In this document: in pieces, positions 8,475 through 16,356 of the stretch
Layout of the letters: every line of letters begins with the position of its first letter
Position numbering within the stretch: the stretch's first letter is position 1
Assembly (NCBI GenBank): GCA_020051955.1
Contig: JAGVQB010000035.1
Location: 1-33,036, forward strand
Direction: 5' to 3'
Length of the DNA: 33,036 nt
Source of the DNA: a bacterium
GTDB lineage: Bacteria > Patescibacteriota > Patescibacteriia > UBA9934 > GWF2-40-263
The notes under the pieces: generated by a model
Seen by the model: the letters and a program-made list of their open reading frames with translations, nothing else
Database searches by the model: none
What the model was told of the DNA's origin: nothing
Program-made: the position numbers and the translations under genes

Positions 8475-9420
8475 CGGGGTCAGGTCTTAAACTCGCACTT
8501 TCATCATTTATCAGTCATTTCTCTCGCTTATTTTTTCAGAATCTTTCGAATTGTCGACTCGGTTAAACGAAGAATCTTCGCGATCTGCGCGTTCGAGTAT
8601 CCGCACCGCTCGTGCGCAAACGCGATTGCGTCATTCCTAGATTTTTTTTCACACACATCCTCAAAAATATCTTTGAGCGCGGGTCGTCCAATAATCCTTT
8701 CCGCCTTTGGCACCTCTTTCAAATCCTCTACCTCGCCCGCGGACTCCCACACAGAATACACAAACCGCTCCGAGCCAATGATCACCCCCTTGGCCGATTC
8801 CTTTATCGGCAACCCTTTCCGAATTCCTTCTGTTACAAATTCTTTGAATTGTTGAATAGCCTTGGTTTGATTGCTAGAAAAAAATTTCAGTAGCCAATCT
8901 GTTGTCAGCCACTTGGGTGAGGGATCGATCCCCACCATTGCCCTGTAGCTACTCCATTTCCAATCCTCTGGACGCGCAACAAGACCAGCACGGACTGGAT
9001 TCAAAACAATATATCGCGCCACCTCGAGCAAGTACGTTTCCTTTTCAACAAGGAACGCCTTGAACCGACCTTGGAACAAGTGACCGACCGTTGAGTTTTG
9101 TCTGTTGAACCGGCTGGTGTAAATCCCGTTGAGGTCACGCATGCCTTTTGAAAGGTTCCCGTCGGGTGTTTCAATTGCTAGGTGAAAGTGGTTGTCCATC
9201 AGGCAGTACGAGTGACAAAGCCAGTTATGTTTTTTGATGATTTCTCTCATCGTCTTGAGAAATATTTTTCGATCGATGTCGTTAAGAAAGATGGGGGCTT
9301 TTTTGTTTCCACGCACAGTAACGTGGTAGAGCGCGCCAGGAAATTGGATCCTAAGTGGTCTGGCCATATGAAAAAAAGGTAACAAATGATACGAAAGTGC
9401 GAGTTTAAGACCTGACCCCG
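8475..9420. mobile_element. RAYT transposon bounded by perfect 28-bp inverted repeats
   Basis: CGGGGTCAGGTCTTAAACTCGCACTTTC at 8475-8502 and its exact reverse complement at 9393-9420, enclosing a Y1 transposase. Confidence 0.9.
8528..9370 (-). CDS. REP-associated tyrosine (Y1) transposase
   Basis: MARPLRIQFPGALYHVTVRGN, MDNHFHLAIETP (HUH-type motif), HLFQGRFKAFLVEKETYLLEVARYIVLNPVRAGLV; C-terminal HTH. Start at MARPLR preferred. Confidence 0.92.
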   Translation of the reverse strand, partial: HMARPLRIQFPGALYHVTVRGNKKAPIFLNDIDRKIFLKTMREIIKKHNWLCHSYCLMDNHFHLAIETPDGNLSKGMRDLNGIYTSRFNRQNSTVGHLFQGRFKAFLVEKETYLLEVARYIVLNPVRAGLVARPEDWKWSSYRAMVGIDPSPKWLTTDWLLKFFSSNQTKAIQQFKEFVTEGIRKGLPIKESAKGVIIGSERFVYSVWESAGEVEDLKEVPKAERIIGRPALKDIFEDVCEKKSRNDAIAFAHERCGYSNAQIAKILRLTESTIRKILKK

Positions 9421-10595
9421 ATTTGGGAAACGAACGTTTTCAGATATAGGCTCTCGGGGAAATATATGCTGGTTGGGTGATCGCTGGACTGGTGGAGTGT
9501 TTGAAGAATTGAGAGGCGCACACCTGCCTGAACGCTCGCGCGGCGTAGAGCAAAAACCATGTCCTCTTCGCTCAAGTGCGCGGAACAACTTGAGGTCACA
9601 AAGACCCCACCGTCTCGCACGAGCCTCATACCTGCTCGGTTCAAAAAGTGATACGCCTTCTTCCCCGCCTCCGCGTCCTTGGAAGATTTGATAAGCGCCG
9701 GCGGGTCAAGAACCACAAGATCGTACGACGGCTTGTCGTGTTCATTGAGCCACTGGAACACGTCAGCTTCTTCTGTTGTAAAAACCGATTCGCCGATTTG
9801 ATTAAGACGCGCGTGTTCGCCACAAAGCTCAAGCGCGGGCGCGGACAGGTCAACGTTGTGCACACTTTTGGCGCCTCCCAACATCGCGGCAACACCAAAC
9901 GCACCAGAGTACGAAAAAAGATTCAAACACTCACGTCCCTTTGATAACCCAGCCACAGCATCGCGCGCGTCGCGTTGATCCAAAAAGAAGCCAGTCTTCT
10001 GTCCGCCGAGTGCATCCGCAACGTACGCCCGTCCGCGTTCCAAAAAAGGCGCGCACCCTTTCACCTCACCAAACCGCACCGCAACAACATCAACCAAACC
10101 ATCATCTTTGCGCACGCCGATATCGCTACGTTCAACGATCACCCTGGGATCAAGCGCGTTTTTTATCGCCGCAACAATCTCCTCGCGTAGATTATCTAAC
10201 CCAGCAGTCGCGATCTGAAATACAGCAACGTCGCCGTACCGATCAACAACAAGCCCAGGCACACCATCCGCCTCTCCAAACAACACTCTGTACCCAGTTG
10301 TGTCCTTTTTCCCAAACCCCATCAACTTCCGCCGATCCATTGCCTCACGCAAGCGCGCGACAAACCATTTTTTTTCAATGACAACTTCTTTCCAATCGAA
10401 TACCCGCACCGCGATTGAAGAACGACTCGAGTACGTACCAACCCCATACACAACATCATCCTCATCAACCACTCGCACAAGCCCGCCGTGTTCAACTCCA
10501 CTATCCATTCCGACGATTGCGCCAGAAAAAATCCACGGGTGTTGGAAGTGTAAACTCGCGGTGCGTTTTGAAGAGATAACAATTGTTGGATACAT
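9405..10595 (-). CDS. rlmI: class I SAM-dependent rRNA methyltransferase, RlmI-like
   Basis: N-terminal PUA-like HPWIFSGAI, central LNLFSYSGAFGVAAMLGGA, LVVLDPPAL. Start at MYPTIV (10595); residues upstream are translated from an inverted-repeat element. Confidence 0.85.
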   Translation of the reverse strand: MYPTIVISSKRTASLHFQHPWIFSGAIVGMDSGVEHGGLVRVVDEDDVVYGVGTYSSRSSIAVRVFDWKEVVIEKKWFVARLREAMDRRKLMGFGKKDTTGYRVLFGEADGVPGLVVDRYGDVAVFQIATAGLDNLREEIVAAIKNALDPRVIVERSDIGVRKDDGLVDVVAVRFGEVKGCAPFLERGRAYVADALGGQKTGFFLDQRDARDAVAGLSKGRECLNLFSYSGAFGVAAMLGGAKSVHNVDLSAPALELCGEHARLNQIGESVFTTEEADVFQWLNEHDKPSYDLVVLDPPALIKSSKDAEAGKKAYHFLNRAGMRLVRDGGVFVTSSCSAHLSEEDMVFALRRASVQAGVRLSILQTLHQSSDHPTSIYFPESLYLKTFVSQIGVRS

Positions 10596-10599
10596 AGTG

Positions 10600-10730
10600 G
10601 GTCTGTTCCCGAATTCGATGAGATTGCGGCGCGCGGGGAAGACAGCCTCCGAGACGTAGGTAAATCCTACGGCGAGGAGGTGTCGGGGTCCCTGCAAGCC
10701 GCAAGATCGCGAATTCGGGAACAGACCCAT
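10600..10730. mobile_element. Short palindromic inverted-repeat element (MITE/REPIN-like), second family
   Basis: GGGTCTGTTCCCGAATTCG near 10600 and CGAATTCGGGAACAGACCC ending near 10729; inner complementary blocks TTGCGGC/GCCGCAA, CCTCC/GGAGG and CGTAGG/CCTACG. Confidence 0.8.
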
Positions 10731-10756
10731 AGTGTGACTATTGTGCCACTATATGA

Positions 10757-11010
10757 TCGAAAACAAAACCCACCAAGTTTCCTTAGTGGGTTATGGCGCC
10801 TAACGGAATAATGGGTTGCCTGGGTGAAAGAGTAATGCTCTGGGTTTTCGTAGATCCGCGAGCGCGCGATGATGGCAGCTTGTCGAATCCACCATGTCGT
10901 CAACGTGGGCGGGTAAAACCGGATGGTTCTATTGCCGTGCAAAGCACGACATTCTCGAACCTATGGATGGTTGTTGAACTTAGGGCTCACCCATCACTCT
11001 GCTAGGCAAT
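10757..11010 (-). ncRNA. Candidate structured RNA of unknown family with intrinsic terminator
   Basis: Minus strand: long-range closing stem between 10989-11007 and 10798-10816 (19 positions, one mismatch, several G.U), internal hairpin GTCGTGC-TTT-GCACGGC, and terminator AACCCACTAAG-GAAA-CTTGGTGGGTT-TTGTTTTC; no convincing ORF. Confidence 0.5.
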
Positions 11011-11083
11011 TAAAATATACCATGTCGGCGAAGAATTCACATGCACAGGATATTCACATCTCTCCGACTTTTGCAGAGGTCCC

Positions 11084-11551
11084 TTAAACGCCCTCGCCAA
11101 GCACATAACGATCAGTGATCTTTTCGTAAGCGAAAATTTCTTCGTCATTGAAAAACCGTTTCAGTTCCGCGTCGGCCGCCTCTATTGAATCAGACGCGTG
11201 AATCAAGTTTGACGGAACGTTCATCGAAAGGTCAGCGCGAATCGTTCCAGCGTCAGCTTGTCTTGGATTTGTCGAACCGACTATTTTTCGAACTTCAGTG
11301 ATAGCCTCAAATCCCTCAAGCACAAGCCCAACAACCGGAGTCTGCATCATAAATTTTTTTATGTTCGCGAAAAACGGTTTGTCAGATAGATGCGCGTAGT
11401 GCTCATCCAAAAGCTCGTCTGTTAAACGGATGAATTTGAGGCCGACGATTTTCAATCCTTTGAATTCAAAACGACGAATTATCTCTCCCAAAAGATCGCG
11501 TTGAAGCGCGTCTGGTTTGAGAAGAACGAGCGTGCGTTGGATGTCGGACAT
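11084..11551 (-). CDS. ndk: nucleoside diphosphate kinase
   Basis: RTLVLLKPDALQRDLLGEII ... NLIHASDSIEAADAEL. Confidence 0.93.
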   Translation of the reverse strand: MSDIQRTLVLLKPDALQRDLLGEIIRRFEFKGLKIVGLKFIRLTDELLDEHYAHLSDKPFFANIKKFMMQTPVVGLVLEGFEAITEVRKIVGSTNPRQADAGTIRADLSMNVPSNLIHASDSIEAADAELKRFFNDEEIFAYEKITDRYVLGEGV

Positions 11552-11552
11552 A

Positions 11553-11630
11553 GTGGGAAGATGGGGAGGTGGTTAGGTGGGAAGGTGATTAGCTGCAAGG
11601 TGGGGAGGTGTAGGAGGGTTAGGAGGGGGA
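11553..11630. repeat. Degenerate ~8-bp tandem repeat (GGTGGGAA/GGTGATTA type)
   Basis: Consecutive words GGTGGTTA GGTGGGAA GGTGATTA GCTGCAA GGTGGGGA; pyrimidine-rich on the coding strand directly upstream of ndk. Confidence 0.75.
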
Positions 11631-11661
11631 AAAATACTGAAGAAAAGATAGCATGCGAAAA

Positions 11662-12570
11662 TTAGAACGGCAAGGGACGCGAAGTAACTTTTGGCTCACC
11701 GCCATTGGACAATAACAGTACATCGCCGTCTAAATCCGTTCGAAAAATACGCGCGCCAATATCCATTAGTCGGCTCACAATTGATGGATGCGGCAGTCCG
11801 TATGTATTGTCACGACCTACAGAAATCAGCGCGACTTCAGGTTGTGTGCGCGCCAAAAAATCATAACCCGTTGATGTAATACTGCCGTGATGCCCAACCT
11901 TGAGAACATCAACATCGCCAACTCGAGATTCAATTTTCTCTTCAACCTCTGTCTGCGAATCCCCAGTCAACAAAATGCTCGTTTCATAATACTCAAGCAG
12001 AACAACCAACGAAGTGTCATTCCTATCTTCTGGATACTCCCCCTCAAGCGTTTCGTCAGGCCAAAGAACACTGAACTTTGCCTCGCCCACAGAAATCACA
12101 TCGCCATGTGAGAGCAATCGAAGCACCGCGCCTTCGCTGGTAACTCGAGAGGAGAATGCCAGTGCCTCAGGGGTATGAGATCCAGCGCCAGTCTCATAAA
12201 CAGTCGCCACTTCATAGCGATCAAGAACCGACACCAAGCCACCCACGTGATCAGCGTCAGTGTGAGTAGCAATGATCGCGTCAAGCGAACGATCCCACGG
12301 CGGCAAAATCGCGCCAAGTTTAGAAAGCACAGCGTCGCTTGGTCCCCCATCAATTAAAAATTGCTCACCGCCTGGTAGCTCAATCAGAAAAGAATCTCCC
12401 TGGCCGACATTTAGCATCCAGAGTTTCAAAGGACGCTCGTGCCACGGCAATGTTTGCGCGCTTGCGAAACACCAAAGCAAAAACGAGAGTGCGAAAATAA
12501 TTACTACGATGCAAATCGTCGTGACACGCTCGCGATCAAAATAATAATTTGAGGGTTTAACGCGACGCAT
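11662..12570 (-). CDS. ComEC C-terminal-type metallo-beta-lactamase domain protein
   Basis: LNVGQGDSFLIELPGGEQFLIDGG, ATHTDADHVGGL, LKVGHHGS; overlaps the upstream comEC frame by ~14 nt. Confidence 0.85.
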   Translation of the reverse strand: MRRVKPSNYYFDRERVTTICIVVIIFALSFLLWCFASAQTLPWHERPLKLWMLNVGQGDSFLIELPGGEQFLIDGGPSDAVLSKLGAILPPWDRSLDAIIATHTDADHVGGLVSVLDRYEVATVYETGAGSHTPEALAFSSRVTSEGAVLRLLSHGDVISVGEAKFSVLWPDETLEGEYPEDRNDTSLVVLLEYYETSILLTGDSQTEVEEKIESRVGDVDVLKVGHHGSITSTGYDFLARTQPEVALISVGRDNTYGLPHPSIVSRLMDIGARIFRTDLDGDVLLLSNGGEPKVTSRPLPF

Positions 12571-14026
12571 AAAATTTATAAAGCCCGTACGCAAGCGCGA
12601 CTGCGGTCGCGACCGAAAGAATCTGCGCGTAAGCTGGTTCGATAAAAGCAAACGGGATCGCGCCAAAGAGACTGATTATCGTCAAGACGAAATATGAAAT
12701 CCCCCACGCTGGCAAAAGCGCGAGCGTGCCAATGTGTATGCTCACGACTGCACCAAGCAAACCGAGAGCCGTCAGCGCCATCGCGTAAACAACAAACGGC
12801 AGAACGAGCAGATTCGCGAATGGGGCAACAAGCGAGACCTGTCCAAACTGCCACAACAGGATCGGCATCGTGATGGCGATCGCCACAAGCGAGCCCGCGA
12901 ACGATTGACGCAAACCAAAACTTTTTGGAATGAACGCGAGCCGCTTGCTCATTGGATCAGTGAGAGTAAGGATCGCTGACGTAGCCGCGAACGAAAGCTG
13001 AAAACCAACATCGTGTAGAAGCGACGGGTTTACTAAAAGCATCAGGCTTGCCGTCAAAAGAATTATGTTCAACAAATAACCTCTGCGCGATATCCATTTT
13101 TGTACGACAAACAAGCTACCCATAATGCCAGCGCGCACAACCGCAGGTGTTGCTCCAGCGGCAATGACGTATACGAAAAGTAGGATCGAGGTGAGTATGA
13201 GCCCGCGACGGCGACCAACGCGAGTGGTAAGAATCCACGACAAAAACATCATTGAAAAAATCGAAACGTTAAACCCGGACGCGGCAAGAATATGCGATGT
13301 GCCAGTCGCACTGAAATCATCTTTGAGATCAGAAGATAAGCTCGAACTTCCACCAAACAAAAGCCCTGCCAAAAAAGACGCGTGCGGCTCTGACATTGAC
13401 ATCTTTAGACGCTCCAACAAAAAAGTTTTGAGAGAAAGTATGGTGCCACCCAGCGAGAACCCTTCAGTGTGGCGAACATCAATGTACTCAGGGCGCGCGC
13501 ATACAGCGAGTATCCCGTGGCTTTCAAGATATTTGTCATAAGCAAAACCCTCAAAGGGTTCTGGCTTTTGCACGCGACAATTAAACACAATCTCATTACC
13601 GTATTCGATTGAGGGGTACAAAGGCGCCCACACAAGCAACCTTCCTGCGACAGACGATTGAGCAAGCACGATGTTTTTCAGCACAACCCTCTGCGTATTC
13701 GCTCGCCTCTCAACTTCAGCGTCAACCACACCTTCAACACGAACAGCTGAGCTAGATGCCTGCGCGACCGTTGGCACATCCTCGCCAAAATCAGTTTGCG
13801 TGACTCGAAAAAGCGCGAACAGAAAAATGGTCAAGAGAATGAAAATAAACCGTGCCTGCTGGTCTCGCGCAAAAACCGCGCATGTTAACGCAAGGGCACA
13901 AACCAGAAGTAACCCTCCCCACCAACTCGCAGGAATAATTCCGCCCGCGAATATCCCAAAACAAAACGTCGCCAAGGAAATGGCGAGCGTTTTAGATGGG
14001 CTTGAAAGCACGTGCCTAACATTCAT
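12557..14026 (-). CDS. comEC: ComEC/Rec2-family DNA uptake channel (competence domain)
   Basis: FSATGTSHILAASGFNVSIFSMMFLSWI, multi-TM; start MNVRHVL overlapping the end of ugd. Confidence 0.85.
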   Translation of the reverse strand: MNVRHVLSSPSKTLAISLATFCFGIFAGGIIPASWWGGLLLVCALALTCAVFARDQQARFIFILLTIFLFALFRVTQTDFGEDVPTVAQASSSAVRVEGVVDAEVERRANTQRVVLKNIVLAQSSVAGRLLVWAPLYPSIEYGNEIVFNCRVQKPEPFEGFAYDKYLESHGILAVCARPEYIDVRHTEGFSLGGTILSLKTFLLERLKMSMSEPHASFLAGLLFGGSSSLSSDLKDDFSATGTSHILAASGFNVSIFSMMFLSWILTTRVGRRRGLILTSILLFVYVIAAGATPAVVRAGIMGSLFVVQKWISRRGYLLNIILLTASLMLLVNPSLLHDVGFQLSFAATSAILTLTDPMSKRLAFIPKSFGLRQSFAGSLVAIAITMPILLWQFGQVSLVAPFANLLVLPFVVYAMALTALGLLGAVVSIHIGTLALLPAWGISYFVLTIISLFGAIPFAFIEPAYAQILSVATAVALAYGLYKFYASR

Positions 14027-15347
14027 ACTTTCCCAGTCCGACTCCCTGATACTTGAATCCATACTTCGCGAGATCCAAATCAGCGAGACAGTTTCTTCCA
14101 TCAAAAATCCACGGATCAACCATTGCCTCACGCAAAGTCTGAAAAGACACCTCACGAAACTCCGGCCATTGAGTCAGCACGACTAAAGCGTCGGCGCCTG
14201 ACGCCGCATCAATCGCTGTTGGCGCAAACTCAACATGGTCAGAAAGAACTCGTCGAGCATTGTCCATTGCTTGAGGGTCGTACACTGCCAAGTCAGCTCC
14301 AGAGGCATGCAGACGTTGAGCGATGTCGATGCCTGCTGATTCACGAATGTCATCAGTCTGATCCTTAAACGCAAGCCCCCACACCGCGATTCGACGTCCC
14401 TTTAGAGACCCCAGCTCCTGAATTATCTTTTTGAAAAATCGCTCGCGCTGTCGGTTGTTCACCTCGATCACTGCTGAAAGAAGTTTGAATGTATAGCCGT
14501 TGGCACCAGAAATTTGTTCAAGCGCTGACACGTCTTTTGGAAAACACGACCCACCGTATCCAATCCCAGCTTGCAAAAAATGTTTACCAATCCTTTTATC
14601 CAGCCCAATCCCATGCGCGACATCACGCACATCCGCGCCAACACGCTCCGCAAGATTCGCAATCTCGTTGATGAAAGAAATTTTTGTGGCAAGAAAAGCG
14701 TTAGCCGCGTACTTAATCATCTCGGCAGATTCGATAGTTGTACAAACGCGCGGGGCAACAATCCCCTCGTGCAAACGATCAACAATCCGTGAAGCAACCT
14801 CATCGTCCGCGCCGATTACAACCCGATCTGGATGCAAAAAATCCTGAAGCGCTGTCCCCTCGCGCAAAAATTCTGGAACAGACACGACACGAATCAAGCT
14901 CGTTAATTCCCCTTGCCCAGCGTTTGTCATCGCGACACGGACACGCTCAAGGACTCGACGATTCGTGCCAACAGGCACAGTGCTCTTAACAACTATCACC
15001 GCCTCGTGATCGAGATACGCGCCGACCTGATCCGCAACAGCAAACAGCGCGGTGAGGTCAGCCTCGCCAGTAATTTTTGGCGGAGTCCCAACGGCTATCG
15101 CTACAACATCAGCGCCACCGATTACATTCTTCAAGTCAGTCGTAAACAAAATATTGCCAGACTCCTGCGCGCTTTTCATTGCCTCACCAAGCCCTGGCTC
15201 AAAAAACGGAACCTCGCCACGATCAAGCCGCGCGATTTTTGCCTCATCAACGTCAACGCACGCGACCGCGACACCAAGCGAAGCAAAACCAACGCCCGTT
15301 GTGAGCCCAACGTAACCAGTGCCAATCATTACGAGATTCATACGCAT
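14016..15347 (-). CDS. ugd: UDP-glucose 6-dehydrogenase
   Basis: MNLVMIGTGYVGLTTGVGFASLG, NAFLATKISFINEIANL, GIGYGGSCFPKDVSAL. Confidence 0.92.
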   Translation of the reverse strand: MRMNLVMIGTGYVGLTTGVGFASLGVAVACVDVDEAKIARLDRGEVPFFEPGLGEAMKSAQESGNILFTTDLKNVIGGADVVAIAVGTPPKITGEADLTALFAVADQVGAYLDHEAVIVVKSTVPVGTNRRVLERVRVAMTNAGQGELTSLIRVVSVPEFLREGTALQDFLHPDRVVIGADDEVASRIVDRLHEGIVAPRVCTTIESAEMIKYAANAFLATKISFINEIANLAERVGADVRDVAHGIGLDKRIGKHFLQAGIGYGGSCFPKDVSALEQISGANGYTFKLLSAVIEVNNRQRERFFKKIIQELGSLKGRRIAVWGLAFKDQTDDIRESAGIDIAQRLHASGADLAVYDPQAMDNARRVLSDHVEFAPTAIDAASGADALVVLTQWPEFREVSFQTLREAMVDPWIFDGRNCLADLDLAKYGFKYQGVGLGKYEC

Positions 15348-15359
15348 GAGAGCTTATCA

Positions 15360-15400
15360 AAACCGCGTAAAACAGCAAACCCGCCGTTGAAAGCGGGTTT
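15360..15400 (-). terminator. Intrinsic terminator downstream of the tRNA gene
   Basis: Minus strand AAACCCGC-TTTCAACG-GCGGGTTT-GCTGTTTT. Confidence 0.75.
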
Positions 15401-15440
15401 ACCATGATCCCGGATCATTGAGCCACATAATCACAGGTCG

Positions 15441-15516
15441 TGGTGGACCTGACGGGATTCGAACCCGCAATCCTCGGTGTCAAGACGAGTGAGGTTGCCT
15501 TTACCTCCACAGGCCC
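15441..15516 (-). tRNA. tRNA, tentatively Val(GAC); anticodon arm non-canonical
   Basis: GGGCCTG...CAGGTCC-A-CCA acceptor with encoded CCA, D arm GAGG/CCTC, T arm GCGGG-TTCGAAT-CCCGT. TTGACAC resembles the Val(GAC) loop, but the arm pairs best as CTCG/CGAG with a U.C mismatch or 9-nt loop. Confidence 0.85.
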
Positions 15517-15533
15517 AATTGATCCGGGGTAAA

Positions 15534-15574
15534 TAAAAACCCCCAACCGTTTTTTCGATCATTGGGGGGTTTTA
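15534..15574 (-). terminator. Intrinsic terminator between tRNA promoter and tRNA (also plausible on + strand)
   Basis: Minus AAAACCCCCCAAT-gatcgaaaaaacg-GTTGGGGGTTTTTATTT. Confidence 0.75.
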
Positions 15575-15610
15575 TTGACACCGAGATCTGGATAATATCC
15601 TCACTCGTCT
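15575..15610 (-). promoter_or_regulatory. tRNA leader with complements of the tRNA anticodon arm
   Basis: Minus AGACGAGTGAGG-ATATTATCCAGAT-CTCGGTGTCAA; the 12-nt and 11-nt blocks are exact complements of the tRNA anticodon-arm segments CCTCACTCGTCT and TTGACACCGAG. Confidence 0.7.
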
Positions 15611-15616
15611 GAGACT

Positions 15617-15645
15617 ATTACAGCACGTGTTTGGCACAACGTCAA
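15617..15645 (-). promoter_or_regulatory. sigma70-type promoter of the tRNA transcript
   Basis: Minus TTGACG -17 nt- TGTAAT; predicted start ~15610. Confidence 0.7.
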
Positions 15646-15702
15646 CCGTCGATTGTGGAAAACTCACTTTTTAAATCATCGCAACCAAAAAAAGAACCGA
15701 AC

Positions 15703-16356
15703 CTACCAAGGGAACTTTTCACCCTTATACCAAAACTGTCCGCTCTCAATTTTGGATCCTGCAAATTTGAAAATGTACTCAGCGGCTTCTTCGGGAGTGA
15801 GTTCAGCGTCAATACCGCCCATATCAGTTTTGACTCTACCTGGGTGAACCGAAGAAACGGTAATTTCCCCTACCAAACGGATAGCGAGTGTTCTGGTATA
15901 CATGTTGAGCGCGGCTTTGGATATTTTGTAACTTGGATATTTCGTGCGGGTCGTGCGATCCAAAGAACCTGCTGAAGATGAAATGTTGATGATGTGCCCT
16001 CCGACGTTGACAAGCGGAATAAGTCCTTCGGTAATCTGGATATGACCAAAAAGATTTACCTCCAGTGTTGATCGCAACTTTTCCATCACAACATTTGTAT
16101 CATCTTCATCTTTCAACACGCCCGCGTTGTTAATCAGTATGTCAATTTTTTTATTCAATCGTTCCACGCTCTGAATGCAATTGCCAATTGTTTCTTGTTT
16201 ATAAAAATCCAGAGGAAACACCACCAGATCCTCGTGAGAATAATCTATAACTCCTGGGACATAGGTGCCGATAACAAAATCTCCAGCCGCCAAAAACCTC
16301 TCTGCCAATGCTCGCCCTAAGCCTTTGTTAACACCGCTGATGAATATTGTTCTCAT
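15703..16356 (-). CDS. SDR-family oxidoreductase
   Basis: FISGVNKGLGRALAERF, INNAG, YPSYKISKAALN. Confidence 0.88.
   Translation of the reverse strand: MRTIFISGVNKGLGRALAERFLAAGDFVIGTYVPGVIDYSHEDLVVFPLDFYKQETIGNCIQSVERLNKKIDILINNAGVLKDEDDTNVVMEKLRSTLEVNLFGHIQITEGLIPLVNVGGHIINISSSAGSLDRTTRTKYPSYKISKAALNMYTRTLAIRLVGEITVSSVHPGRVKTDMGGIDAELTPEEAAEYIFKFAGSKIESGQFWYKGEKFPW

Noticed and set aside
10596-10730. 45-residue N-terminal extension of RlmI
   Set aside because: Entirely encoded by the inverted-repeat element; RlmI homology starts at MYPTIV.
10757-11010. tmRNA, RNase P or SRP RNA
   Set aside because: Contains GGATTCGAC-like and T-loop-like fragments but lacks the tRNA-like ends with CCA, a tag ORF ending in ALAA, GAAAGUC/ACAGAA core motifs, or the SRP GGAAG/AGCAGCC domain.
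15575-15598. + strand promoter TTGACA...TAATAT
   Set aside because: Spacer is only ~12 nt; the match is better explained as the complement of the tRNA anticodon arm.
15534-15610. Classical T-box riboswitch
   Set aside because: No UGGN T-box sequence or specifier-loop stem I; complementarity is to the whole anticodon arm and the downstream gene is the tRNA itself.
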